From: Emydura subglobosa | Taxonomy: Eukaryota; Chordata; Testudines; Chelidae | DNA: 64,000 bases | NCBI GenBank assembly: GCA_007922225.1 | Contig: ML679956.1 | Location: 13,303,049 to 13,367,048, forward strand | Reading direction: 5' to 3' | In this document: positions 35,240 to 46,560 of the stretch, piece by piece | How positions within the stretch are numbered: position 1 is the stretch's first letter | Layout of the letters: every line of letters begins with the position of its first letter | Notes under the pieces: model-generated | Told to the model about the DNA's origin: nothing | The model's database searches: none | The model's input: only the letters and a program-made list of their open reading frames with translations | Translations under genes and position numbers: made by a program

Positions 35240-36172
35240 GATGGCAGGTGTGCCTGGGGCTGGGACCCCCTCCTTGGAGGCCCCACTCCCCGTTCTTGAC
35301 CTGATCATCTCTTCCTGCCCATGGCGGCTGGCTCAGCTGCTGCCGCTGGGCCACCAAACATCGCCTCCACTGGGACACCAGCGGTGGCAAGCTCAAGTAG
35401 GGAATCTGAGGACCCTACTGCTGCCAGGGCTTCCATCCCCCCTGCTCTGGGGGGGTGCGCCCTCGGCCGGTAAGAAGGGCCGGAGGGGGGGAGGGAAGAA
35501 GGGCAAGGGCCCTGCCTGGAAGGTAACGTCTCCCACGGTGGGGTCCCCTCCCACTCCTTCTTTCCCCTCCACCGCTGTCCCCTCCACCAGCTCTGGGGGC
35601 CACACGCTCCCAGGGTGTGCACTGAGGTGGCCGCGATGCCAGAAAGAAGACCATCTTCCAGTACATCTTTGGACGCTGCCCAGGAGGTGGTGGAGAAGGG
35701 CCTGGTGGTGGGGGATGTCCACATCCCTCTGGAGCCTCTGGAGGAACTGGTCATACAGGTGGTGCTCACCTCTGTCCCTCCCTTCCTCCCCAACGCTGCC
35801 CTTCTGACTCTCCTCTCCACCCTGGGGAATCCCCTCTCTGCAATCAGCCCGCTTCCCCTCGGCTGCAAGGACGCTGCCCTCTGCCACGTCCTCTCATTCT
35901 GCTGGCAGGTGCAGCTCCAAGTGCCACCAGTGACACGTGGCAGGGAGGTGCTTGAGAGGTCGTTTCTAGTGCCCCATCAAGGGACCCAGTACCGGGTCCA
36001 CTACTCCGCGCGGGAGGCCCGGTGCTACTGCTGCCGGGTGATGGGGCAAGTCCGGAGGGACTGCCCCCTGGCCTGGCAAGGAGGGACACCTGGGACCCCC
36101 GAGACCCGGGAGGACACCAACCAGGCCAGTGGCAGCTACCCTAGACGTCCGGTCCCTGTGGCGCGACAGTAG
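35240..36172 (+). pseudogene. Tx1 LINE ORF1 (gag-like, zinc knuckle)
   Basis: The first part, in the frame at 35241, has MAGVPGAGTP and a Lys/Gly-rich basic tract (GKKGRRGGGKKGKGPAWK). The frame at 35615-36172 has VVGDVHIPLEPLEELVIQVV and then LSTLGNPLSAISPLPLGCKD (RRM-like fold in the family) and YRVHYSAREARCYCCRVMGQ, then VRRDCPLA. The knuckle at 36023-36064 keeps three Cys, but the His of CCHC is Gln (CAA). In intact elements ORF1 binds the element RNA. Confidence 0.75.
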
Positions 36173-39082
36173 TGGGACGTGGGGAAGGTCCGCGACCAGC
36201 TCTTCCGCTGTGACTACACTCGGGGGACCAGCCAATGGAGGGGTGCAGAGATAGAGTAGCTGGAACGGGAGGTCTTAGAGCTGGAGAGGCATCTGCTGAG
36301 TGTGCCAGGAGAAGTGGTAGGAACTCCAGCCCCTCGAAGTCCATCGGGCTCGAGGCGCCTTCGTTTGAGCCTGCATTTGTCTCCTACGGGAGATGGACCG
36401 CGGCTCCCACTTCTTCTACACACTGGAAAAAAAGAGGGGGGGCCTAGAAGCACATCACCTGCCTTTTGGCAGAGGACTGCACCCCCCTCACAGATCCGGC
36501 AGAGATGCGCAGGGGGGCCAGGACCTTCTACGTCAGCCTTTTCTCCCCAGATCCAACCAATGCCGATGTCCGCAGGGTGCTCTGAGATAAACTGCCATCA
36601 GTCAGCGTGGGGAACCGACTGGAGCTTCCTCTCACTGTGGCCTAGATTTTGGGCGCCCTCCATCTCATGCCCATCAATAAATCCCTGGGCCTGGACGGGC
36701 TGACTGTGGAGTTTTACCGCTTGTTCTGGGGCGTCCTCGGCCCGGACCTTGCCATCATCTGGGCTGAGTCCTTGGGGAGTGGGGAGCTCCCCCTGTCATG
36801 CAGGCCAGCTGTGCTTGCCTTGCTGCCCAAGAAGAGGGACCTCAGGAACTGGTGTCCCGTATCGCTCCTCAGCAGAAACTATAAGATCATAGCAAAGGCC
36901 ATCTCGCTGTGGCTAGGGTCCATGCTGGTGGACGTGGTCCATCCCGACCAAACCTACACCATCCCGGGCCATACCATCTTCGACAATCTTTATTTGGTCC
37001 AGGACCTCTTTGAGCTCGGGTGCAGGGATGGTCTGTCATTCACCCTCCTGTCCTGGATCAGAAGAAGATGGACCACGGGTATCTCTTGGGCACTATGCAG
37101 GCATTTGGCTTTGGGCCCCAGTTTGTGGGTTTTCTCCAGGTGCTGTATGCCTCCATGGAGTGCTTGGTCAAGCGCAACTGGACCCTGATCGCACTGGTCA
37201 CCTTCGGGCATGGGGTGCATCAGGGCTGTCCACCGTCAGGCCAGCTGTACGCTCTGGCCATCAAGCCCTTCCTCCGTCTCCTCCGCAAGAAGCTGGCAGG
37301 GTTGGTGCTCCGCGAGCCAGAGTTGTGAGTGGTGCTACCAGCGTACGCCAATAACGTGCTCCTGGTGGTCCAGGACCCAGGTAACCTGGTGTGGATGGAG
37401 GCCTGCCAAGCTATCTACTCAGCGGCCTCCTCTGCCCGGGTCAGCTGGATCAAGAGTTCTGGCCTGATGGTCAGGGCCAGGTGCTGGGCGAGCTCCCTCT
37501 CACCTGTGCTTCAGGCCATCCAGTGGAGCGCAGGTCCACTGCTCTATCTGGGCATGTGCTTTCTGACACCCATCCTTCTCTGCCATAGAACTGGGAGGGT
37601 TTGGAGGGCAGGGTGGCTGAGTGGCTCCGGAGGTGGACAGGACTGCTCTGGTGCCTCTCCCTGCAGGGGATGGCACTGGTGCTCAACCAGCTGGTCCTGT
37701 CCATGCTCTGGCACTGACTCAACACCCTGGTTCCTACCCCGAGTTTCCTGACTAACCTCCAGAAGATGATTCTGGAGTTCTTTTGGCCAGGACTGCACTG
37801 GGTCTCTGTAAGGGTCCCGAGTCTCCCCCTGGAGGAAGGGGGACAGGGCCTGTGCTGTGTCTGCAGCCAGGTACATACCTTCCGCCTCCAGACCCTGCAG
37901 AGGCTCCTTTATAGCGCAGATAGTCCAGCGTGGACCGCACTGGCACACACCTTCCTCCAACGCTCCGAGGGCTCTGATATGACCGGCAGCTTTTTTCTCT
38001 CCACTGGAGGGGTCTTCCATGAGACCTCTCCAAGCTGCTGGTCTTCTACCAGGACCTCCTCTGGAACTGGAGGCTGGTCTCCACAACCAGATCTGTGGCC
38101 ACTGACGAGAGGGCAGATCTCCTTGCGGAGCCCCTGCTACACAATCCCCATCTCAGTGTGTAGGTGGTGGAATCTTACTTGGTGCGACAGAGGCTGGTCC
38201 TGGCAGGCGTCACAAAGATTGGAGACCTCCTGGACTACGACTGGAGGGACTGGGTGGATCCCCAAGCGCTGGGTCAGTGCATGGGGCTCTCCAGCCTTCG
38301 AACCCCCCAGCACGTACTGCAAGAGGTGATGGCAACCTTGCCCCTCACTGCTCGAGCCTACCTTGAGCAGGTCCTGAAGGAGGGTGCTCCCCCTGAGCCC
38401 CGAGCCATGGGATCTGCAGCCAGCGCGCTTCCGAACCACGCCACAGGCACACCTCCACACGCTCGTGCTCCACACTCTCCATTTCCTCGTCCTTGTGTCC
38501 CGCCCTGTCACCAAGTGGCAGGACCTCTTACCACCTGTAGAGGGCGAGAGATCCCGGTGGACCAGCCTGTATTCCACCTTGGTTCCATGGCCCGCCAGAG
38601 ATATCGGCTGGCGTCTCCTTCATGAAGCCGTGAGCATGGGTGTGTACCTGGCGCAATTCACCCCATCCTGAAGCCTGCCCCTTTTGCGACATGAGGGAGA
38701 CCCTGGTGCACATCTACCTGAGGTGTGCCAGGTTGCAGCTCCTATTCCAGCTCCTCCAGAACCTCCTCCTGAAGTTCTGGCTGCACTTCTCCCCACACCT
38801 CCTCATCTATGCACACCCCATCTGCGGCTCCACAAAGTCACGGGACCTCCTCATCAACCTCCTCCTCGCCTTGGCCAAGGTGGCCATCTACAACACCAGA
38901 GAGAGGAGAAGGTGATCTATGACTGTGGGGCCTCCTTCCGTTTCTCCGTCCAATCACATCTGAGAGTAGAGTTCCTCTCGACAGCGTCCACTGACTCCTT
39001 GGCTACCTTCGAGGAGCAGTGGGCGCTGTCTGGGGTTCTCAGCTCAGTGTCCCCTTCAGGTTTCCTCTGTTTAGCCCTTTGA
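36173..39082 (+). pseudogene. Tx1 LINE ORF2 remnant (reverse transcriptase, no endonuclease)
   Basis: Begins with the linker VGKVRDQLFRCDYTRGTSQW at about 36178. RT motifs follow: NKSLGLDGLTVEFYRLFWGV (36663), SCRPAVLALLPKKRDLRNWC, PGHTIFDNLYLVQDLFELGC (36961), then in a new frame GHGVHQGCPPSGQLYALAIK (37207) and VLPAYANNVLLVVQDPG (37332). The YADD catalytic box is YANN, and a stop (TGA 37326-37328) precedes it. Further C-terminal family text is at 37766-38000 (MILEFFWPGLHWVS) and 38164-38400 (VRQRLVLAGVTKIGDLLDYD), and a C-terminal Cys/His patch (CPFCDMRETLVHIYLRC) at 38670-38725. Confidence 0.85.
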
Positions 39083-39199
39083 CCTCTATGCCTGTCCCTG
39101 TTTTTTCATTCGTTGTCCTCCATAATTAGTTGAGTCCAGATCCAGTAGCTCCTCCCCTTATGCTGGGGGAGGAGCTTTAAGCTGTGGGTAGGCACGATG

Positions 39200-41630
39200 C
39201 TCAAATAGTACAGCTGTGGTCAGCAGAGATATCTGAGTTGGATCCACTCATTAGGTTGGTGCTTACAGCATGTTTTCTGTGGGTATACTACAGTGTAGGC
39301 TTACTCTGTGCTTTTGTGAGTGTTTTAGCCTAAAACCCTTACCACCTACACACAATCTTTAAACACATGCCTATATGAGCCTTCAGCCTGTGCTTGTATG
39401 CATGGCTGAGAGTATGGGTTAAAGTGTGTCTCATTTTAAGGCATGCTTCTACCTGCCAACTTTGCAGTGAAGATGCAACTAAAGTGTGTGTAGCGGAGCT
39501 TATTTAGATGATCCTAGCTGAACCTCCACTGCCATCCCACAATTCCTGGGGCCTGTATGTTCCAGCCTTTCTACCTGCTCACCTCTCACCCATCTCCTAA
39601 ACCTCAGAAACTGCTTGCTAGTTTATAGGCACCTGGTTGGCATTTAATCCTTCATTCCATGCAGCTTACTCCATTTTCTGCAGAGGGCTCTTGGTCCCCC
39701 ATTTTGGTCAAATATAGCTCAGATTTGGAGACCATCTCGATGCTGCAAAAGACCTATTTGGTAGCAGTTTTTGGAGAAGGCTGAGAGTATGCTTGCCAGA
39801 AAGATGAAGGGGTGGAAAGGAGTGTTCCTATAGATAGATGGTTGGCAGAATTCCTGTTTAAATGATTTTAGTGCTGAGGAGACTTTGTTGTAGTAGTAGT
39901 CAGTTATATTAGGCTGCCAAGAGCCTTGTTAGTCATCTTTTTATTATTTAAATCTAAATGAATATGCATATTTATATCTGTGCACATCTGTGAAGCATGT
40001 GTGTGTCATATATATGCACACACACTATGTAGTCTGTATGTGTGCATAACTGTGGTCCCTTCATTTTGTGCAACCAGTCTTTTTAAATACTTTTGCCTGA
40101 ACATCTTTTTAGGCATTTTTTTCCTGATTTAATGAGACACTAATCTTCATCCATTTTCTTGTAGAGATCCAAAATGGAAGCAGAACACTAGGAATGGTGG
40201 TTCTTAACAAAACTAAACCAGAAACTACTATAGAATCCACAGGGTTGCTAGGTTTAAGAAGATTTGGTACTACAGTTCTCAATACGATCCCCCTTGGCTG
40301 TTACTGTACTATATTAGATTAGCAAAAAATAATCTGCTAGAGTAAAACTAGTTATCTCTAAAGCCTTTAAGGAATCGATTTTCTCTGTGATTCAAGATCT
40401 TGAGGGGAGACTTGATTCTGGTGAGTCAAAGTAATCTTTTCTCTAATGTAAGGGCAGATTTGAAGCTAAATTTGTTGCTGTTGCCACTAAAATCAGTTGG
40501 AAAATAGTATAGTTAAGACTGAGAAATTTTGATTTTGGAAACAGTAGAAGAGTTTTTAAATGCTCAGTGGTTTTGATTAAATACTATTGTATAGATTAAA
40601 GTTTTGGAAAATTTTAAAAGAGCAATCAAATATTTCTATACTGGAGGGGCCTTTGATATCTGACAACTTAGTTCATTCTATTTCTTGCTTTTATTATTTT
40701 GGTCTTCTCCTTCAGATATAAAAGATTTTCAGGAAAATCAACAAGGGTTAATGCTGGAGTCTTCAGAGTAAAATCCAGTTCTTTGTTTGGTGTTGTACAG
40801 TCATTGTAGAACATATATATCCCTTGTATGACTGGGAAAAAGATATCACAAATATGATACTGAAAAAATCATGAATCAAGGTCCAAATATCATGAGAGTT
40901 GAAAAAAATGTATGTATTTCTTTGTGCCTTCTGGTTCCTGAGCCATTAGGATACCTTTGGGTCACATTTTCAAGTTTTCCTCCAAAACCATGAGGGCTAA
41001 AAACTTCCTTTTTCAATGTCAGCTGAGAGTCTCATAATAACTTATCTCTAGGCTTGAAGAAAAATATCAAATATCACAAGACTCTCAATAAAATAATTAG
41101 AGTTGGCAATATTAAGATAGACAACTTGCAGAAGAAAACAAAAGGAAATAACTAAGGCCCCAACTCTACAAAGAGCTCTGTCCAGATGGACTCCTGTGGT
41201 GGTGCACAGCCACATTGCCAGTGCTGATTCTTCCAGTATTGGAGCTTAATTAAAATGTTCTTATATTTCTAGACCTCTCAAAAGTTATTCACATCCAGTA
41301 GAAACAGTGGCTTTTTATTTCATTTGGTCTCTGTACTTAATAAATAAGTTCAGAGAAAAATAAAAAACAATACGTATTCTGTAATTGTGAGAAGATTTCT
41401 ATGGCCTCTCAAATTTTTAATGTGTGTACATTTTGACTCTGAAGCTAAATAAAACTGATCCTTTATCAGATTTCTTAACATTTGGATTGTATCTTAATGG
41501 CTAAATAATCCATATTAAACAATCATTGAGAATAATTTAAGGTATCTTTGGCATTTGAGGCTTAAATCCTGCAACTGGATCTGTTCGGATGCAGGGTTGA
41601 GGTTCTGTTTCATATTTAAAAACAGGCTCA
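39200..41630. other. Intergenic, unassigned
   Basis: No gene recognised. Simple TG/TATATA patches lie at 39990-40040. 39270-39560 may be a decayed inverted-repeat element, but the ends could not be fixed. Confidence 0.45.
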
Positions 41631-41634
41631 AAGA

Positions 41635-43685
41635 GGCTTAAACTAAATGTATATCGCAAATTTTAAGAAAAAGTAAGAGAACCAAAAAAATGCCACCATG
41701 GCTAAACAACCAAGTCAAAAGAGGTGGTTAGAGGCAAAAAGACATCCTTTAAAAACTGGAAGTCAAATCCTACTTGAGGAAAATAGAAAGGAGCATAAAC
41801 TCTGGCAAGTCAGGTATAAAAGTATAATTAGACATGCCAAAAAAGAATTTGAAGAGCAACTAGCAAAAGACACAAAAACATTAAGTACATTAGAAGCAGG
41901 AAATTTGCCCAACCATCAGTGGGGATACTAGATCACCAAGGTGATAAAGGAGCATGCAAGAAAGAAAAGGCTGTTGCAGAGAAATTAAATGAATTCTTTC
42001 CATCAGTGTTCACTGCAAATGATCTGAGGGAGATTCCTACCCCTGAGCCACGCTATTTAGGTGACAACTCTGAGGAACTGTCCCAGATTGAGGTATAAAT
42101 AGAGGAAGTTTTGGAACAAACTGATAAATTGAAGAGTAAGAAGTCCCCAGGACCAGATGGTATTCACCCAAGTGTTCTGAAGGAGCTCAAATATGAAATT
42201 GCAGAATTACTAACTGTGGTATATAACTTATTGCTTAAATCAGCCTCTGTACCAGAGGACTTTAGGGTAGTTAATGTAACACCAATTTTTAAAAGAAGCT
42301 ACAGAGGCAATCCTGGCAATTACAGATTGGTAAACCTAATTTCAGTACCAGGCAAATTGATTGAAACTAGTCAAGAACATAGGTGAACAGAATATGTTGG
42401 GGCTTTTGTAAAAGGAAATCATGCCTCAGCAATCTATTACAGTTCTTTGAGAGGGTCAACAAACATATGGACAAGGGTGATCCAGTTAATATAGTATACT
42501 CGGACTATCAAAAACCCTTTGACAAGGTCTCTCACCAAAGGGTCTCAAATAAAGTAAGGAGTCATGGGATAAGAAGGAAGGTCCTCTCATGGATCAGTAA
42601 CTGGTTAAAAGATAGGAAATAAACTATCTTAATAAATGGTCAGTTTTCACAGTGGAGAGAGGTAAATAGCAGAGTCCCCAAGGATCTGTAGTGGGACCAG
42701 TGCTGTTCAGCATATTCATAAATGACCTAGAAAAAGAGGGTAAACAGTGAGATGGCAAAGTTGGCAGATGCTACAAAATTACTCAAGATAATTGAGTCCA
42801 AACCTGACTGTGAAAAGTTACAAAGGGATCTCACTAAACTGGATGACTGGGCAACAAAATGGCAGATGAAATTCAGTGTTGATAAATGCAGAGTAATTCA
42901 CATTGGAAAACATAATCCCAACTAGCCATATAAAATGATGGGACCTAAATGAGCTGTTACCACTCAAGAAAGATCTTGGAGTAATTGTGGAGAGTTCTCT
43001 GAAAACATCTATTCAATGTGCAGCAGCAGTCAAAAAAAGCTAACAAAATTAGGAACCATTAGGGAAGAGATCAGAAGACAGAAAATATCATAATGCCACA
43101 ATATAAATCAAGGTAAAACCATAACTTGAATGCTGTGTGCCATTCTAGTCATCCCATTTCTAAAAATATATTAGTACTGGGAAGAATAGTGAGAAGAGCA
43201 GCAAAAAATTATTAGGAGTAGGGAGCAGCTTCCATACAAGAGGAGATTAAAAAGACTGGGGCTGCTCAATTTAGGAAAAAGACAACTAAGGTGGAATATA
43301 AGAGGTATATAAAATCAAGAATGGTGTGGGGAAAGTGAATAAGGAAGTATTATTTATTCCTTCAGACAACCCAAGAACCAGGGCGCAACCAATGAAATTA
43401 ATAGGCAGCAGGTTTAAAACAAACATAAGGAAGTACTTCTTCACACTTCACACAATCAATCTGTGGAACTCATTGCTGGGGGAAGTTGTGAAGGCGAAAA
43501 GTATAAGTGAGTTGAAGAAAGAATTAGGTAAATTAATTGAGGATCAGTCCATCAAAAACTATTAGCTAAGACAATTAAGGACACAACCTGATGTTGTAGG
43601 TACCCTCTATGCCTCAGACTGCCAGAAGCTGGGCTTGGACAACAAAGGATGGATCACACAAATTCACTTCTTGTGTTCATAGCTA
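41635..43685 (+). mobile_element. CR1/L3-type LINE, sense, decayed
   Basis: Plus-strand frames give ENRKEHKLWQVRYKSIIRHA (41780), LKSKKSPGPDGIHPSVLKEL (42123), SVPEDFRVVNVTPIFK (42247), NPGNYRLVNLISVPGKLIE (42310), NIVYSDYQKPFDKVSHQR (42487) and a C-terminal [20 protein letters not shown] (43421). Order and motifs follow the RT of CR1/L3 LINEs. Stops and indels are frequent. The 3' end runs into a second copy. Confidence 0.85.
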
Positions 43686-44262
43686 TATTGGAATTGGAAA
43701 AGGTACAGAAAAAGGCAACTAAAACAATTGGGGTATGGAAAAGCTTCCGCATGAGGAGAGATTAATAAAACTGGGACTTTCCAGCTTGGAAAAGAGATGA
43801 CTAAGGGGGGAATATAATAGAGATCTATAAAATCACGACTGGTATGGAGAAAGTAAATAAGGAAGTGTTATTTACTCCTCATAACACAAAAACTAGGAGT
43901 CACCAAATGAAATTAATAGGCAACAGGTTTAAAATGAGCAAAAGGAAGTATTTCTTAACACAATGCACAACCTGTGGAACTCCTTGCCAGAGGATGTTGT
44001 GAAGGCCAAGACTATAACCGGATTTAAAAAAGAACTAGATAAATTCATGGAGAATAGGTCCATCAATGGCTTTCAGCCAGGGTTGGCAGGGATTGCTGTT
44101 TGCCAAAGTCTAGGATTGGACGCCATGGGATGGATCACTTGATGATTACCTGTTCTATTAATTCTCTCTGAAGCATCTGGCATTGGCCACTGTCAGAAGA
44201 CAGGATGTGGGGTAGATGGACCATATGTCTGACACAGTATGGCCGTTCTTATGGTCGTATTT
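43686..44262 (+). mobile_element. Second CR1/L3-type LINE 3' end, sense
   Basis: Repeats the C-terminal and 3' UTR part: GAGGAGAGATTAATAAAACT, then AAATGAAATTAATAGGCAAC, and the 3' terminus GTCTGACACAGTATGGCCGT. 43740-44060 parallels 43240-43530 of the copy before it, so this is a separate insertion in the same direction and not its continuation. It ends about 0.7 kb before the ABHD5 ATG. Confidence 0.82.
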
Positions 44263-44569
44263 AGGATGTTTAAGTGTGCTTCCCTTCTCCCATGCAACTC
44301 GGGACATTTGAGGACTCTGGACGCAGCATTAATAAGATTTGTTGACAGCATCACCCAAAAGGAGCCTTTTTTCTTTTGTCCTGAAAATTTGCCATCAGAC
44401 CATTTTGAAATGACAGATTTAAAAAAAAACCCTCTAAGAGTCTCTTGTTCAAACATGCCCAGCCCTCTGCTCGGATGGCAAATTCAATCACGTGGCTCTA
44501 GCCTGAGCGTTGCTTTGGACCCTGTCGGCCTCCCTACATATGAGCGTGCATGATCCCATAACACAACCA

Positions 44570-45100
44570 ATAATAAAGAAGACCCCTCCCTTCTTTCCGC
44601 CTTCCCCCCCTTCCGCGAAATGTGCCCCTACAGCTCCCCTAGGATAGGAAACAAACGATGGACTAGTGGGCGCTCGCGGCCCCACCACAGCGGGGGCAAG
44701 CTCCAGCCACGCCGCAGGGCGCAGTCCATTTGCGCGGGCGGGCACGCTGAGCGAGGGGCGGGTCCATTCCCCGCAAAATTCCAGCTACGGCCGGCCGCGC
44801 GCGGGCGCGTGGTGAGCGCGCTCTGTGGAGGGGCGGCCCGGCTCGGCTCGGCCCCGGCTGGCTCGGCCCCGATGACGCGGCGGGCGGGTCCCGTGATGGC
44901 TGGTCGTGCTGCGCTCGCGCTGTCACTCGCTGCCTTCCCGGCACCAGTTCGCATCCGCCGGGTCCCCGCCATGGCCGAGGACGGGCACTCGGAGGCCTCA
45001 AGCGAAGGGTGAGCGCGGGCGGGGAGATGGCGGCAGGCCCGGGTAGCGGTGCCTTGGCCCTGCGAGTGCAGCGGGGGAGGGAACTCCATGGCCTACGTAC
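44570..45100. promoter_or_regulatory. CpG island, probable ABHD5 promoter
   Basis: A dense CpG/GC stretch with several GC boxes (GGGGCGGGTCC near 44755, GGGGCGGCC near 44830) and CGCG runs, surrounded by AT-rich DNA. It ends just after the first coding exon. The region to its right (45100-45360) becomes C-rich and CpG-poor (CCCCTCCCC pyrimidine tract on the plus strand). The left side is bordered within 350 bp by the 3' end of a CR1/L3 LINE. Confidence 0.8.
44971..45008 (+). CDS. ABHD5: Probable ABHD5 (CGI-58) coding exon 1
   Basis: The ATG at 44971 sits in a near-ideal Kozak context (CCCGCCATGG) inside a CpG island. It opens a short frame MAEDGHSEASSE that runs 38 nt to a consensus donor (GAAGG|GTGAGC), leaving two bases of a Gly codon. 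ABHD5, the alpha/beta-hydrolase-fold coactivator of the lipase ATGL on lipid droplets, has a short acidic first exon ending in a split Gly codon. It is the divergent neighbour of ANO10 in amniotes, which matches the orientation here. No exon 2 (which should carry the Trp-rich lipid-droplet anchor) was found up to 64000. Upstream in-frame ATGs (44871, 44896) exist but have poorer context. The name is therefore an inference from synteny plus exon form. Confidence 0.6.
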
Positions 45101-45529
45101 ACCTTGTCCTTGCCACCCCATATACACCCTGCCCCCACTCCCCGTCCTCTTAATCTCTTCCTGCCACCCCCCCCCCGCCCTTCCTTCTTTCCCTCCCCGT
45201 CATCTCATGTGGGCCCTGTCCCCCTCCCCATCCCTTATACTCCCTCACTACACTGCACCCCACCCGCTGCTACCCTTTCCCCATCACCCCTACACACCTC
45301 CACCTCTTCTCCCCCTCCCCCTGCTTCCTATATCCCTGTCCCCTCTTTCCTAGATAAGTGCGTTTACCCTGTATAACCCCATTTCTTCTTCCCTTAAGTA
45401 ATATGCCTGTCCTCCCAAATCTGTGTCTGGTTGACTGCCTCCCTGTCTTAGGGAAAAAAGCAAGAATGTATTTTGCTTTCTTCTCTTCTTCCTGGGCCCC
45501 CAGAGTCTCCCAAATCTTTTGATAGAGTG

Positions 45530-45610
45530 GTTCTCAAACTGGAACTTGGCACACTTGTGTGTACAGCAGTTCCAGCTGCTCTGAAAGCTTCTGAGGTCCT
45601 TTAAATAGCT
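45530..45610 (+). repeat. hAT-like left-end fragment
   Basis: AGAGTGGTTCTCAAACTGGAA resembles hAT left termini (CAGxGGTTCTCAAAC). No right end was found. Confidence 0.4.
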
Positions 45611-45789
45611 GTGTTTCTTGTTAATTGTAACCCAGTTCCATGCTTTTTTAGGCTGTCCCACAAAACCTTCTTCGATGTGAGCAAATACTACTAGAAGCAA
45701 TTTCTTAGAGCTTTAAAAAGTAATTAATATGCTGTCTGCATGCAATGCATATCTGTATTAGGTCACCTAATGTCACTGTTCTGTTGACT

Positions 45790-46430
45790 TGCAAATCTCT
45801 TTGTATCCTTGACCCCTCTCTTTGTCCAGCCTCTCATCTTTATCAGTTCTGGCATTTCATCCTGGATGTCTTTCTGCCCCCAATTCAAATGCAGCTTGGC
45901 AAAAACTGACCATTCCATCTTTTCCAAGACTTCTCATTCTAGACAACTCCTTTGTTTTATATAGTTTCCAAGGTTGCATCATTGATATTATTGTAATCTG
46001 CTCAGACCTGCACATTCCAACTGCTATAGGTTTTTTCAGTGTGTGTCATCCTCCATGTTCTTATTACAAAAACCCTGATGTCTTATTTGTTGCTTCAGCT
46101 ACAGCAACCTCTTCCTCTGGTCTGCTCACATCTCTTGTCCCCTCTAGCCCATACAAACTGCTGTTGCTAAAAAATAATCTTCCTCTTTTGTCTCTGGTGC
46201 TGCTGTCACTTCATCCCTTCACTGACTTCCTCTTTTGTTCAGCATTAACTTAAAATACCTCACCTTTAAACCACTGTGTGAATTGGTATGACCCATATTT
46301 CTGCTAGTCTCTTCCCAAACAGCCCTTTGGAATGACTTTATCATTGTCTTCACACTTTCTATAATGCTGCTCCTTGTGTTTGAAACTACCTTTCCCTCTA
46401 TTGTAGTTTGTGTGCTAAATGACCGTCCTC
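45790..46430 (+). mobile_element. L2-like LINE 3' remnant
   Basis: Text such as CAGCAACCTCTTCCTCTGGT, ACAAACTGCTGTTGCTAAAA and TTCACTGACTTCCTCTTTTG follows the C-terminal RT and 3' region of an old L2-type LINE common in reptiles (TACTGCAACCTCCTCCTCTGG-type box). The 143-codon open frame at 45822-46253 is a by-product of this low-stop, CT-rich sequence. Confidence 0.5.
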
Positions 46431-46433
46431 TCC

Positions 46434-46560
46434 TTAGAGAGACAAGGTTGGTGAGGTAATACCTTTTATTGGACTAACTTCTGCTGATGAGGGACACAAG
46501 TTTCTCTCCCTCACCAACAGAAATTGGGATCAAGACAGCTACAACACCCTCTCCAGTCAC
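46434..46560 (+). repeat. Short interspersed repeat (GAGAGACAAGGTTGGTGAGG family)
   Basis: TTAGAGAGACAAGGTTGGTG, TTTTATTGGACTAACTTCTG and a partly inverted right half (CTCCCTCACCAACAGAA versus TTGGTGAGG). Same family as 10341-10435, here longer. Confidence 0.7.

Larger units (their letters stand above)
34300..39200 (+). mobile_element. Tx1-clade LINE, internally deleted and decayed
   Basis: A 4.9-kb GC- and CpG-rich island of coding-type sequence in AT-rich surroundings. It runs 5' UTR-like CT-rich DNA (34.3-35.1 kb), ORF1 with an RRM-like part and a zinc knuckle (35.2-36.17 kb), then ORF2 linker, reverse transcriptase and C-terminal region (36.17-39.08 kb). It belongs to the L1-group Tx1 clade by its RT text. 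The apurinic-type endonuclease that should open ORF2 is missing. Frameshifts and stops occur throughout. Both ends are approximate; no target duplication was found. Confidence 0.85.

Noticed and set aside
35305..35887. 187- and 164-codon minus-strand frames
   Set aside because: Antisense shadows of the Tx1 ORF1 region, which carries the recognisable motifs on the plus strand.
44871..45008. Upstream in-frame ATGs for the presumed ABHD5 exon
   Set aside because: Would add a low-complexity Ala/Arg-rich extension not expected for ABHD5; the ATG at 44971 has the better context.
44620..45127. Long frames on both strands around the second CpG island (up to 154 codons)
   Set aside because: Composition effect; only the short plus frame with Kozak ATG and splice donor is supported.
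45822..46253. 143-codon plus frame as a possible gene
   Set aside because: Ser/Leu-rich, no domain, and the DNA matches the style of an old L2-type LINE tail.
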